11,234 nt of DNA from the NCBI GenBank assembly GCA_016212735.1, contig JACRDZ010000166.1:1-11234 (forward strand), written 5' to 3'. The DNA comes from Candidatus Firestoneibacteriota bacterium. GTDB lineage: Bacteria > JACRDZ01. The translations under genes and the position numbers were made by a program. Of the stretch, positions 1 through 7,453 are shown piece after piece. Within the stretch, counting starts at the first letter, position 1. The number at the start of each line of letters is the position of its first letter. A model generated the notes under the pieces. That model saw only the letters and a program-made list of their open reading frames with translations, was not told the origin of the DNA and did no database searches.

Positions 1-199
1 GTGCTTTCAAGCTGTGAGCAAATTCGTGTATAAGTACACAGATAAACACACAAATAACAAATATAGTTCCGATAAGACCGGCTTCCAATCCTTTGCTTGA
101 AATGCCTAAAATTGCGACCCAGAATAAAATAAGTATGAATGTAAAATGTATTTTAAAATCTATATTGAATATTTTACATACCGTAAAAGACCATTTCAT
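1..199 (-). CDS. Site-2 protease family (M50) membrane zinc metalloprotease, N-terminal part, cut by window edge
   Basis: Reading the minus strand from ATG 199 gives 66 open codons that run off the left edge. The N-terminus has the usual M50B layout: a short amphipathic start (MKWSF) and an 'I-H-F-T-F' entry into a first membrane segment (about residues 19-34). A second hydrophobic segment (about 41-57) leads into the zinc-binding motif HEFAH at residues 58-62 (bases 14-28). In this family the two His of HExxH bind zinc and the Glu is catalytic. The enzymes cut substrates within the membrane, and this short form with HExxH near residue 60 resembles the stand-alone SpoIVFB/Rip-like group. The second zinc-ligand motif lies beyond the window. 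No good ribosome binding site precedes the ATG. It is transcribed away from the yicC operon. Substrate unknown. Confidence 0.85.
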   Translation of the reverse strand, partial: MKWSFTVCKIFNIDFKIHFTFILILFWVAILGISSKGLEAGLIGTIFVICVFICVLIHEFAHSLKA

Positions 200-204
200 A
201 TCTA

Positions 205-233
205 AATATTAACATATTTATTTTTTTGGTCAA
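205..233 (-). promoter_or_regulatory. Possible sigma-70 promoter for the M50 protease gene
   Basis: On the minus strand, TTGACC (bases 233-228) and AATATT (210-205) are separated by 17 bases. The -35 is close to consensus and the -10 is weak. The predicted transcription start falls at or within a base or two of the ATG at 199, so the transcript would be nearly leaderless, in keeping with the missing ribosome binding site. In such AT-rich DNA a chance match is quite possible. Confidence 0.35.
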
Positions 234-264
234 GGGGATAACAGGCATATGTTTTATTGTTCAC

Positions 265-294
265 TTGACAAAAAATAGTAAAATAAGATAATAT
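265..294 (+). promoter_or_regulatory. Near-consensus sigma-70 promoter for the yicC operon
   Basis: A perfect -35 box TTGACA (265-270) and a -10 box TAATAT (289-294) are separated by 18 bases, placing the transcription start near 301 and giving a leader of about 62 bases before yicC. It is the only strong promoter I can see for the rightward genes. The leader has two small, mutually exclusive hairpin options: TTCAG/CTGAA (302-306 with 310-314), and AAGCAT/ATGCTT (313-318 with 343-348) just before the Shine-Dalgarno. Neither is strong enough to call a regulatory element. Confidence 0.75.
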
Positions 295-362
295 AGATAA
301 ATTCAGTTTCTGAAGCATGAAGCAAAATAGAAAATTCTTTATATGCTTAAAGGTCTGTTTTT

Positions 363-1241
363 ATGAAAAGTATGACAGGATATGGTTATGCAGAACTAAA
401 GACAGATGAATTTTTATATAAAGCCAAAATTCATTCTGTAAATCAGAAGTATTTTGAAATAAATATAAAAATATCATCAGATCTTACTATTTTAGAAAGT
501 AAAATAAAAAAAGCAGTACAGAATTTTATTACTCGTGGAAGAGTAAGTATTAATCTAGAAATTGAAAGAGAAAAAGGTGCTGAATTAATAAAAATAAATA
601 AAGATATCCTTAGAGAATATTATGATCTTCTAAAAGATTTAAGCAGAGAACTTGGATTAAAAAAAGATAATATAACACCCATTGATTTAATAAAATTAAA
701 AGATGTTATTAAAACTGAGAAGTCTTCCTATAATATTGAAAATTCCTGGGATTGCATAAAGGAAGTATTAATGGGTGCATTAGATATGTTTAACAAAATG
801 CGGATTCAGGAAGGTAATAAACTTAAAGAAGATATTTTATCACGAATTAATATTTTGTATGAAATAAATAATGATATTAAAAAATTTAGAGAAGAGTTAA
901 AAACAGTATCAGAAGAAAAACTACAAAAAAGATATAAAGAACTACTACCTGATGTCATGGTAAGTGAGACTATAGTTAAACTGGAATTCGCAATTTTTAT
1001 TGATAGAAGTGATATTACTGAAGAAACTGTTAGAATTGATAGCCATGTAGGCCAGTTTAAGCAGATTATAGAAAATGACGGAAATATACATGGTAAACAC
1101 CTTGATTTTATATGTCAGGAACTAAATCGTGAATTTAATACAATTGCTTCAAAAGCTAATTTCTATAAAATATCTGATAGAGTCATTAATGCAAAATGTG
1201 AATTGGAAAAAATAAGAGAACAGCTTCAGAACGTGGAGTAA
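363..1241 (+). CDS. yicC: YicC/YloC family endoribonuclease
   Basis: This 292-residue protein has the usual YicC length (about 290). The N-terminus MKSMTGYG is the family hallmark, followed by the 'K.HSVNQKYFEI' segment of the YicC-like N-terminal domain (about 1-155). The C-terminal DUF1732 domain (about 205-292) carries the signature 'GKHLDFICQELNREFNTIASKA', ending 'KCELEKIREQLQNVE'. E. coli YicC and B. subtilis YloC are endoribonucleases acting in the cytoplasm; YicC has been tied to turnover of the small RNA RyhB. A modest Shine-Dalgarno AAAGG (349-353) supports the ATG at 363. It is the first gene of the operon, 3 bases before remA, the same arrangement as yloC-ylzA in Bacillus. Identification is firm; the RNA targets here are unknown. 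Confidence 0.96.
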   Translation: MKSMTGYGYAELKTDEFLYKAKIHSVNQKYFEINIKISSDLTILESKIKKAVQNFITRGRVSINLEIEREKGAELIKINKDILREYYDLLKDLSRELGLKKDNITPIDLIKLKDVIKTEKSSYNIENSWDCIKEVLMGALDMFNKMRIQEGNKLKEDILSRINILYEINNDIKKFREELKTVSEEKLQKRYKELLPDVMVSETIVKLEFAIFIDRSDITEETVRIDSHVGQFKQIIENDGNIHGKHLDFICQELNREFNTIASKANFYKISDRVINAKCELEKIREQLQNVE

Positions 1242-1244
1242 CTT

Positions 1245-1544
1245 GTGGAAGACAGATTGCTTAATGTTGGTTTTGGAAATGTAGTTGTTGTTAGCCGTAT
1301 AGTGGCAATTGTATCATCAGATTCTGCACCTGTAAAAAGAATAAAAGAGGAAGCCAGAGAACGGAAGAAATTGATAGATGCCACTAATGGAAGAAAAACT
1401 CGCTCTGTAATTATTACAGACAGTGACCATGTTGTTCTTTCGGCAATTCAGCCTGAAACTATGGCTCAAAGATTTGAATTTAAGGAAATAAAGAAAGATA
1501 GTACAGAAGATAAAAAACATAAAACATTAATTATCAGTCGTTAG
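1245..1544 (+). CDS. remA: RemA/DUF370 family DNA-binding regulator
   Basis: This 99-residue protein contains the RemA core: '[20 protein letters not shown]', 'SAPVKRI..EAR', '[11 protein letters not shown]' and '[18 protein letters not shown]'. B. subtilis RemA is a ring-forming DNA-binding protein that activates biofilm matrix operons; residues at positions corresponding to Arg18 and Arg50 here are important there, with Lys51 in place of a second Arg. The GTG start at 1245 is placed by GGAG at 1235-1238, inside the end of yicC, so translation is probably coupled. The tail (about 82-99) is lysine-rich and not conserved in the family. In a diderm lineage the role need not be matrix control: the family is widespread next to yicC and gmk, and its general function is unsettled. 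Confidence 0.93.
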   Translation: MEDRLLNVGFGNVVVVSRIVAIVSSDSAPVKRIKEEARERKKLIDATNGRKTRSVIITDSDHVVLSAIQPETMAQRFEFKEIKKDSTEDKKHKTLIISR

Positions 1545-1594
1545 TTAGAATTAATACGATTATATTAATATTTATATATAATAGGAAATAATAA

Positions 1595-2200
1595 ATGACG
1601 CAGCAGGGATTGATAATAGTAATTTCTGCACCGTCTGGGGCAGGAAAGACATCAATATGCAGGAAGTTAATTTCTCTTACCCCGTCATTAGTGCATTCTG
1701 TTTCAGTTAGCACACGAAAACCTCGTGAAGGGGAAAAAGATGGTATTGATTATTTTTTTACTACAGAGGAATCTTTTTTTAAAAGACGGGCAGAGAATGA
1801 ATTTGTTGAATGGGCTTTTGTCCACGGTAATTATTATGGTACACCAAAAAAATTTATGGAAGAATCCATAAAAAATGGGAATGATGTACTTTTAGAAATT
1901 GATGTTGTTGGAGCACTTAAAGTAAAAGAAAGTAATCCAGATAGTATTTTGATATTTATTTTGCCTCAGAGTATGGCAGTTCTTGAAGCGCGTTTACGTG
2001 AACGGAAAACAGATGACGAAGAGATTATTAAAAAACGGCTTATTAATGCTGAAAATGAAATAAAATATATTGATAAATATAATTATATAATAAAAAATAT
2101 TGATTTAAATAAAGCAGTTGATGATGTAAAGAGTATAATTAGAGCGGAAAAATGTAATATTAAACGGTTCAAGTTAAATTCACATAAATTAATTGATTAA
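1595..2200 (+). CDS. gmk: Guanylate kinase
   Basis: Guanylate kinase converts GMP and ATP to GDP and ADP in the cytoplasm, an essential step of purine nucleotide supply. The 201 residues match the family length. Visible are the P-loop APSGAGKTS (12-20), the GMP-binding segment 'SVSTRKPREGEKDGIDYFF' (37-55), 'EFVEWAFVHGNYYGTP' and 'VLLEIDVVGALKVK' of the core, and the lid Arg residues in 'ARLRERKTDDEEIIKKRL'. The ATG at 1595 is preceded by a weak AGGAAA. The 50-base gap after remA is the largest between genes of this operon and contains only AT-rich sequence. The neighbours remA and rpoZ are the usual ones. Confidence 0.98.
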   Translation: MTQQGLIIVISAPSGAGKTSICRKLISLTPSLVHSVSVSTRKPREGEKDGIDYFFTTEESFFKRRAENEFVEWAFVHGNYYGTPKKFMEESIKNGNDVLLEIDVVGALKVKESNPDSILIFILPQSMAVLEARLRERKTDDEEIIKKRLINAENEIKYIDKYNYIIKNIDLNKAVDDVKSIIRAEKCNIKRFKLNSHKLID

Positions 2201-2212
2201 ATTTAAGATTAA

Positions 2213-2220
2213 AAGGAGGA
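2213..2220 (+). promoter_or_regulatory. Strong ribosome binding site fixing the TTG start of rpoZ
   Basis: AAGGAGGA sits 6 bases before TTG 2227. It selects this TTG over the first in-frame ATG five codons downstream. Confidence 0.85.
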
Positions 2221-2226
2221 ATTAAA

Positions 2227-2448
2227 TTGAGTTTTGTTCCTATGAAGGAATTACTTGACAAAACAGGTACACGTTACAGATTGGTTATAATGGTTGCTCA
2301 ACGAGCAAAGGATTTATTTTCTCACTCTAAACCTCTTATTGACAATACAGAAGGAGATAAAGCAATAGCAATAGCTTTAAAAGAAATAAATCAAGGGAAA
2401 ATAATTTACAGAGAATTGAAAAAACATGGCAGTAAGAAGACAAAATAA
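2227..2448 (+). CDS. rpoZ: DNA-directed RNA polymerase omega subunit
   Basis: Omega is the small RNA polymerase subunit that helps the beta-prime subunit fold and assemble. The 73 residues contain the family pattern: 'MKELLDKTGTRYRLVIMVAQRAKDL' (N-terminal helix with the R-x-x-L-V-x-x-x-A-x-R-A core), 'DKAIAIALKEINQGKI' (the A-I-x-x-A-L-x-E-I-x-x-G-K-I motif) and a short basic tail. It starts at TTG, with a very good Shine-Dalgarno 6 bases upstream. The position between gmk and coaBC is the classical one and makes the call secure despite the small size. Confidence 0.95.
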   Translation: MSFVPMKELLDKTGTRYRLVIMVAQRAKDLFSHSKPLIDNTEGDKAIAIALKEINQGKIIYRELKKHGSKKTK

Positions 2449-2468
2449 AAATGTAATAAAGGGAATTC

Positions 2469-3668
2469 ATGTGCGTAGATAATAATAAGCAAATAATTTT
2501 ATTAGGAGTTACTGGTAGTATAGCTCTATATAAATCTCTGGAAATTGTTCGCAGATTTATAAAAAAGAATATAAATGTTCAAGTTGTTATGACAGGGAAT
2601 GCTCTTAAATTTGTATCGCCTCTTTCTTTTTCAGCGCTCTCAGGTAATAATGTAATTATAGATATTTTTACCTCAAATGGCAGAATAGACCACATTGATA
2701 TAGCAAAAAAAGCCTCTATTTTTTTATGTGCTCCTGCTACAGCTAATTTAATAGGAAAATTAGCAGCAGGTATTGCAGATGATGCTCTTACAACAATGGC
2801 TCTGGTTTGTACACAATTCAAAGTTATTGCTCCGGCAATGAACACAGCTATGTGGAATAATTCTATTGTTAAGCGGAATATAAAAACATTAATCCAGACA
2901 GGTTATGAAGTTATTTCTCCTTGTACAGGGGAATTAGCATGCGGAGAAGAGGGCAGTGGCCGTATGGAAGAACCTGAAAATATTGTAAACTATTGTTATA
3001 ATCTTCTCAGTAATTCTAAAAAGTTTTACGGCAAGACTATTTTAATAACTGCCGGACGTACTGAAGAAATGATAGACCCTGTAAGATATATTTCAAATCG
3101 TTCTTCCGGCAGAATGGGTTATGCACTTGCAAAACGTGCAAAAGAAATGGGAGCAAGAGTAATATTAATTTGCGGTGTAACTTCGGTTGCGCCTCCTCTT
3201 GTTGATATATGTATTAATGTACATACAGCACAAGAAATGTATAATACTGTAATTGAACATTATAAAAATGCAGATATTATTATCAAAGCCGCAGCAGTTA
3301 GTGATTATCGACCAGAATCTACACATTTACAAAAAATAAAAAAAGAGGAAAAACTTACAGTAAATTTAATAAAAAATTCTGATATTCTGGCTGAGGTAGG
3401 AAAAATCAAACTACCGTCCCAGTATTTGGTAGGATTTGCTGCTGAAACTCACGACGTAATAAATTCTGCAAAAATAAAATTGAAAGAAAAAAAACTTGAT
3501 CTTATAATTGCAAATGATGTTTCAGTAAAAGATATAGGATTTGACAGTAATAATAATCAAATTACATGGATAGATAAAAAGGGTAATTGTAAATCTCTCC
3601 CTGTTCTTTCAAAAGATGAAGTTGCTGAAGAAATATTAAATAAAATTTGTGGTGATTTATTATCATGA
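2469..3668 (+). CDS. coaBC: Bifunctional phosphopantothenoylcysteine decarboxylase / phosphopantothenate-cysteine ligase
   Basis: CoaBC carries out two steps of coenzyme A synthesis: CoaB joins 4'-phosphopantothenate to cysteine using CTP, and CoaC, an FMN enzyme, decarboxylates the product. The 399 residues match the full fused form. The CoaC half (about 8-180) has 'GVTGSIALYKS', His75, the PAMN motif ending at Asn125 and the active-site Cys158 in 'ACGEEGSGRM'. The CoaB half (about 188-399) has 'ITAGRTEEMIDPVRYISNRSSG' with Arg206 and Asn210, 'KAAAVSDYRP' and Lys289 in 'LQKIKK'. These positions coincide with the functional residues known for E. coli Dfp. 'AGRTEE' replaces the more usual 'AGPTxE'. 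ATG 2469 has a short GGGA 4 bases upstream. The stop overlaps the next start by 4 bases. Confidence 0.97.
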   Translation: MCVDNNKQIILLGVTGSIALYKSLEIVRRFIKKNINVQVVMTGNALKFVSPLSFSALSGNNVIIDIFTSNGRIDHIDIAKKASIFLCAPATANLIGKLAAGIADDALTTMALVCTQFKVIAPAMNTAMWNNSIVKRNIKTLIQTGYEVISPCTGELACGEEGSGRMEEPENIVNYCYNLLSNSKKFYGKTILITAGRTEEMIDPVRYISNRSSGRMGYALAKRAKEMGARVILICGVTSVAPPLVDICINVHTAQEMYNTVIEHYKNADIIIKAAAVSDYRPESTHLQKIKKEEKLTVNLIKNSDILAEVGKIKLPSQYLVGFAAETHDVINSAKIKLKEKKLDLIIANDVSVKDIGFDSNNNQITWIDKKGNCKSLPVLSKDEVAEEILNKICGDLLS

Positions 3669-4339
3669 ATTTAAAAGATGAAATTCATATATTAAAAAAA
3701 CAATTTCTGTATAAAATTGAAATGATTAATGAAATGGGTATCCCTGCTATATACGAAGACACTTCAAAATATAATAATAACAGGGAAGAAATTATTATCA
3801 AATTAAATACTGAGATTAAAAATTGTGTAAAGTGCGGTCTTCATAAAACAAGAACTAATGCAGTTCCCGGGGAAGGGGATATTAATGCAAAATTAGTGTT
3901 TATAGGAGAAGCACCAGGAGAAGAAGAAGATAAAGAAGCGTTGCCGTTTATTGGAGCTGCAGGACAGCTTTTATCAAAAATTATTAATGCTATGGGGCTT
4001 AAAAGAGAAGACGTTTATATTTGCAATGTACTAAAATGCCGTCCGCCAGAGAATCGTAATCCTGAAAATGATGAAATACTAGCATGTGAGAGTTACTTAC
4101 ATAAACAGCTTGAAATTATAAAACCGGAAGTTATTTGTACATTGGGAAATTTTGCATGCCATGTTCTTTTGCATACTGAAAAAAATATAACAAGTTTACG
4201 GGGGAAAATCTATACTTATTATGGTATAAAAGTTATCCCGACTTTGCATCCAGCTGCCTGTTTATATAATCCAGCAAATAAAAAACTGGTATGGGAAGAT
4301 ATTCAGAAGATAATGAAAATATTTAGGAGGATAAAATGA
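3665..4339 (+). CDS. Family 4 uracil-DNA glycosylase (4Fe-4S, UDGa-type)
   Basis: This enzyme removes uracil, arising from cytosine deamination, from DNA. Of 224 residues the catalytic core is about 50-220. Four cysteines fit the family 4 iron-sulfur pattern: Cys54 and Cys57 ('NCVKCGLHKTR'), Cys125 ('KCRPPENRNP') and Cys141 ('ACESYL'). Motif A is GEAPGEEED (81-89) and the DNA-binding motif is HPAACLYNP (195-203), both typical. Residues 1-49 are an extra, mostly helical N-terminal segment with no motif I recognise; such extensions occur in this family. The ATGA overlap with coaBC (3665-3668) and another with the next gene imply translational coupling. In B. subtilis the gene after coaBC is priA; here the glycosylase takes that place. 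Confidence 0.95.
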   Translation: MNLKDEIHILKKQFLYKIEMINEMGIPAIYEDTSKYNNNREEIIIKLNTEIKNCVKCGLHKTRTNAVPGEGDINAKLVFIGEAPGEEEDKEALPFIGAAGQLLSKIINAMGLKREDVYICNVLKCRPPENRNPENDEILACESYLHKQLEIIKPEVICTLGNFACHVLLHTEKNITSLRGKIYTYYGIKVIPTLHPAACLYNPANKKLVWEDIQKIMKIFRRIK

Positions 4340-5712
4340 AAGCAAAAAGAATTATCTTAAATAGTTTATTTTTATTATTTTGTTTTACTTTGGTTATTTC
4401 TGCTCTTGAAGTAAAAAAAACAATGAAAGTAAATTATGATAACAAAAGTAGTTATATTTTATCAAATATTATTGGAGCATCTGTAAATACAGGGAAAGTT
4501 CTTTTTACTGTATCGTCAGATAATGCAGATATTCTTGATATTATGGTTGCAATTGAAAATACAGATAAAGTCTGGAAATTTAATAAAGTTGAATTAAAGC
4601 AAAAAGATTCAAAATATGAATCTGAAATATTTTCAGTTGTATGGAATGGTATGGATAAAGAAAATAAAGCATTAATTGAAGGTGAATATAATATAAAAAT
4701 AATGGCTGTAAATACACAGGATGAGACAATTGAAGATAATACGCATTCTTTTAATATTGATAATCTTATTCCTGAAATAAGAAGTGTAACTCTAAATCCT
4801 AAAACAGACAATACTATTAAAATAGAAGCACAAATATTTGATAATTCAGAAATAAATAAAGTAACATTTCATATTAAAGGTATGGAAAAGGATGAATTTT
4901 TATTAAACCAGGATATAGTACATAATGGTTTGTATTTTGGTTCAGTTTCTACTGGAATTCTTAAGGATAATTTCGAAGGTGTAATATTAGCAACTGATAA
5001 AGCACTTAATATATCAATATGTAAAATAACTCCTAATATTAATTATGAAATAAAAGTTGAATCTGAAAGTAATATAATATCTTTTAATGCAAGTATTCTC
5101 CCATATCAATTTAATATTAAAGGAACATATTCAATAGGTACGCTTAAAACTAATGTTAATGATAATTACGAAAATACAATCGATTTAAATGGAACTAACT
5201 GGATTAAAAAAATCGAAATTAGAAATCTGTCAGGGAATAGGACATCAATCCCAATATTAGATGAAAACGGAGGATGGGAAATAAATAATATTAAAGATTT
5301 TCTTAATAATGGAGAAAATCGTATACAATTTGTAATAACAGATTTATTTTCAAATTTAATAACAAAAGATAGTCCAATAGTTATAAATTATGATATTGAA
5401 CTGCCAAGAATAGACAAAGCTTATAAATGGGCAGGTTCTCAGATTATATTGGAAATGAGTGAGAAAGTTAAAATTATTCCAAATCAGACTTTATTTGAAG
5501 TTGATTTAATAAAACCATCAGGAGAAAAAAGTACTTTTGCAGCCTCTGGAAGATTAACAAACAATGATAGTAATATTGAACTTTTAATTGAAGGTGATTT
5601 TTTAAGTAAAATTGTGAAAGGTGATAAAATAATTACAAGGGCAATAAAAATATCTGATATTGCAGGAAATATTTCAGAAAAAATTGAATCCCCTGAATTT
5701 ATATTTGAATAA
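4336..5712 (+). CDS. Secreted multi-domain Ig-like protein with FlgD-type motif, function unknown
   Basis: This 458-residue protein begins with a Sec-type signal peptide: Lys/Arg at 2-5, a hydrophobic core at about 7-22, and a likely cut near 'ISA-LE'. It should be exported. Residues about 50-142 resemble the FlgD Ig-like fold, with 'VVWNGMDKENKALIEGEYNIKI' (101-122) following the W-x-G-x-D...G-x-Y pattern. Further beta-rich modules end in 'ATDKALNIS' (219-227), 'ITDLFSN' (334-340) and 'ISDIAGNIS' (439-447), the D-x-x-G-N type turn common in bacterial Ig-like repeats, so I infer three or four stacked Ig-like domains. No enzymatic motif, membrane anchor or sorting signal is visible. AGGAGG (4325-4330) lies just upstream of ATG 4336. 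It directly precedes gspJ, so a role in secretion or on the cell surface is possible but unproven. Confidence 0.75.
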   Translation: MKAKRIILNSLFLLFCFTLVISALEVKKTMKVNYDNKSSYILSNIIGASVNTGKVLFTVSSDNADILDIMVAIENTDKVWKFNKVELKQKDSKYESEIFSVVWNGMDKENKALIEGEYNIKIMAVNTQDETIEDNTHSFNIDNLIPEIRSVTLNPKTDNTIKIEAQIFDNSEINKVTFHIKGMEKDEFLLNQDIVHNGLYFGSVSTGILKDNFEGVILATDKALNISICKITPNINYEIKVESESNIISFNASILPYQFNIKGTYSIGTLKTNVNDNYENTIDLNGTNWIKKIEIRNLSGNRTSIPILDENGGWEINNIKDFLNNGENRIQFVITDLFSNLITKDSPIVINYDIELPRIDKAYKWAGSQIILEMSEKVKIIPNQTLFEVDLIKPSGEKSTFAASGRLTNNDSNIELLIEGDFLSKIVKGDKIITRAIKISDIAGNISEKIESPEFIFE

Positions 5713-5728
5713 AAGATCGGGATAAATA

Positions 5729-6382
5729 ATGAATATTAAACTCACTGAGTTTAAATCAGAAAAAGGATTAACTTTAATTGAAATATTAGTTACCAGTGCG
5801 ATTGTAAGTATTGTAATATTTATTATATATATGGTTTTTTATAGTATTACTCAGGCAATCGAGCAGAATAAATATAGAACAGAATTATATCAGGAAGCAA
5901 GAGTAATTCTAAATCGTATGGAAAGAGAAATATCTTCTTCATTTTTTTCTGATAAAAATGCTCTCTTACGTTTAAAAGGAGAAGATGGATCTTATATAGA
6001 ATATGATAATGATAGAATAGATTTTGTTTGTACATTAAATCCTTTAAAAAAAGATACAAAACAAAGTGATTTAATGGAAATAGGATATTATTTGAAATAT
6101 GGAGAAAATACGGAATCAGGGACATTAGTACGGCGTTATTCAGGAATGGTTGATGAGTTTACTGATAAAGGCGGGGACGAAGGACTTCTGGCTCAGGAGG
6201 TAAGAGGTGTTAATTTCCGTTATTTTGATGGAAAAGATTGGCTGGATATATGGGATACAAATAATAAAGGAAAATTGCCAAATCTTATTGAAATTACTAT
6301 AACTTTTTATGATAGTATAAATAAAAAGGAATATCCGATAACTACTATTGCTTCTCTCCCTCAGGCAGAGATATATAAATAA
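5729..6382 (+). CDS. gspJ: Type II secretion system minor pseudopilin GspJ-like protein
   Basis: This 217-residue protein starts with a type IV prepilin signal: a short charged leader ending EKG (11-13), then LTLIE with Glu at mature position 5 (residue 18), then a hydrophobic helix (about 19-40). Prepilin peptidase would cut after Gly13; Leu replaces the usual Phe at mature position 1. The C-terminal part has the GspJ pattern of aromatic residues, 'NFRYFDGKDWLDIWDT', followed by 'LPNLIEITITFYD'. GspJ forms the pseudopilus tip with GspI and GspK in the inner membrane and periplasm. The gene lies 16 bases after the Ig-like protein gene and 19 before gspK. GspG, H and I are not next to it. It could serve a related pilus-like system rather than classical type II secretion. 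Confidence 0.87.
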   Translation: MNIKLTEFKSEKGLTLIEILVTSAIVSIVIFIIYMVFYSITQAIEQNKYRTELYQEARVILNRMEREISSSFFSDKNALLRLKGEDGSYIEYDNDRIDFVCTLNPLKKDTKQSDLMEIGYYLKYGENTESGTLVRRYSGMVDEFTDKGGDEGLLAQEVRGVNFRYFDGKDWLDIWDTNNKGKLPNLIEITITFYDSINKKEYPITTIASLPQAEIYK

Positions 6383-6401
6383 AAGTAATTGGTTTAATAC
6401 A

Positions 6402-7430
6402 ATGGCTATGAACTTAAAAATACAGGAAGAAAATGGATTTGCTTTAATTTTAACACTAATGGTTACTGCTATATTGGCAGTAATTGTACTGGAATTTGCT
6501 CAGACTACAAAAATAGATATGGAAATAGCCCGGAACTATAAAGATCATCTGGAATCTTATGCAATTGCTCGTTCTGGAATTGAATTTGCAATATATGCTT
6601 TAAAAGCAGATGATCCTGATGTTGATGATTTAACTGAGGACTGGGCAAAAGACTATTCAAAGATACTTTCTTCAGTAATGTTTAAAAACGGGAGTTTGAA
6701 ATTGAATATTACTGATGAAAGTAGTAAAATAAACATTAATTCAGTTATACTTCATGGAGGGACATCCAAAGAGAAAGTCTGGGATACAACTGTAAATAAT
6801 CTCAAAAGACTTTGTGAAATAACAAATCAGGATTACAAATTTGTAGATGCCGCAATTGATTGGATCGATAAAAATGATGAAGTTACTATTTTTGAGGGAC
6901 AGAAAGAATCCGGAGGAGCGGAAGATAGAGACTATGAGAGCCTGACCCCGCCGTATAAATGTAAAAATGCTCAATTGGATACTTTAAGGGAACTATTTCT
7001 AATAAAAGGATTTACAGAAGAAACTTATTTTGGTACCAAGGAAGAAAAAGGATCAGAATCAGAATCTTTTATTAAACGAACGGGGTTGAAAGATTTTATT
7101 ACTATTTACGGAAGTCACAGAATAAATATCAATACTGCTCCAAATGAAGTTATTATGTCATTAGATCTTGACTTAACTCAAGATATGGCTTTAGAAATAA
7201 TAAAAGAAAGAGAGAAATCTCCTTTTAGATCAAGCGAGGATTTGAAAAAAATTCAAATTATTCCAGAGAAAGTTATAAATAATATATCTAAAAAAATTAT
7301 TTTTAAGAGTACAGGTTTTTTTTCTTTAAAATCTTATGGTATAGTTAATAATATTGCTACAGAAATTAATGCTGTTTTATATAGAGCTTCAAAAGTACAG
7401 ATATTTGTAGTATACTGGCAGGTAATATAA
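6402..7430 (+). CDS. gspK: Type II secretion system minor pseudopilin GspK
   Basis: The predicted product is 342 residues, typical of GspK. The leader ends ENG (10-12) and is followed by FALIL and a hydrophobic helix (about 13-33). Mature position 5 is Leu, not Glu, which is the known peculiarity of GspK. Downstream are 'ARSGIEFA', 'DESSKININ', 'DAAIDWIDKNDE', 'GAEDRDYESL.PPYKCKNAQLDTLREL', and the helix-hairpin-like segment 'ININTAPNEVIMSL' with 'SPFRSSEDL'; the end 'YWQVI' recalls the usual YW-containing end. GspK caps the pseudopilus tip together with GspI and GspJ. I chose ATG 6402 (ATG 6408 is also possible): the frame is open from TTG 6348, but that would overlap gspJ, has no ribosome binding site and gives an overlong leader. 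No good Shine-Dalgarno precedes 6402, so coupling to gspJ is likely. Confidence 0.93.
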   Translation: MAMNLKIQEENGFALILTLMVTAILAVIVLEFAQTTKIDMEIARNYKDHLESYAIARSGIEFAIYALKADDPDVDDLTEDWAKDYSKILSSVMFKNGSLKLNITDESSKININSVILHGGTSKEKVWDTTVNNLKRLCEITNQDYKFVDAAIDWIDKNDEVTIFEGQKESGGAEDRDYESLTPPYKCKNAQLDTLRELFLIKGFTEETYFGTKEEKGSESESFIKRTGLKDFITIYGSHRININTAPNEVIMSLDLDLTQDMALEIIKEREKSPFRSSEDLKKIQIIPEKVINNISKKIIFKSTGFFSLKSYGIVNNIATEINAVLYRASKVQIFVVYWQVI

Positions 7431-7453
7431 TAAGCTTATTTTAAGGAGGCAAT

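Noticed and set aside
302..348. Two small hairpins in the yicC leader as a riboswitch or attenuator
   Set aside because: The stems are only 5 and 6 base pairs, mostly AT, with no conserved riboswitch core and no terminator following.
1551..1582. TTAATA and TATAAT boxes before gmk as an internal promoter
   Set aside because: The spacing is 20 bases, the -35 is poor, and the start would fall only a few bases before the ATG. The region is simply AT-rich.
6348..6401. TTG 6348 as the start of gspK
   Set aside because: It lies inside gspJ without a nearby ribosome binding site and would add 18 residues before the prepilin leader. ATG 6402 gives a normal leader.
7429..7440. 12-base perfect palindrome AATAAGCTTATT at the end of gspK as a terminator or operator
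   Set aside because: It has no loop or GC-rich stem, overlaps the stop codon, and such palindromes are frequent by chance at this base composition.
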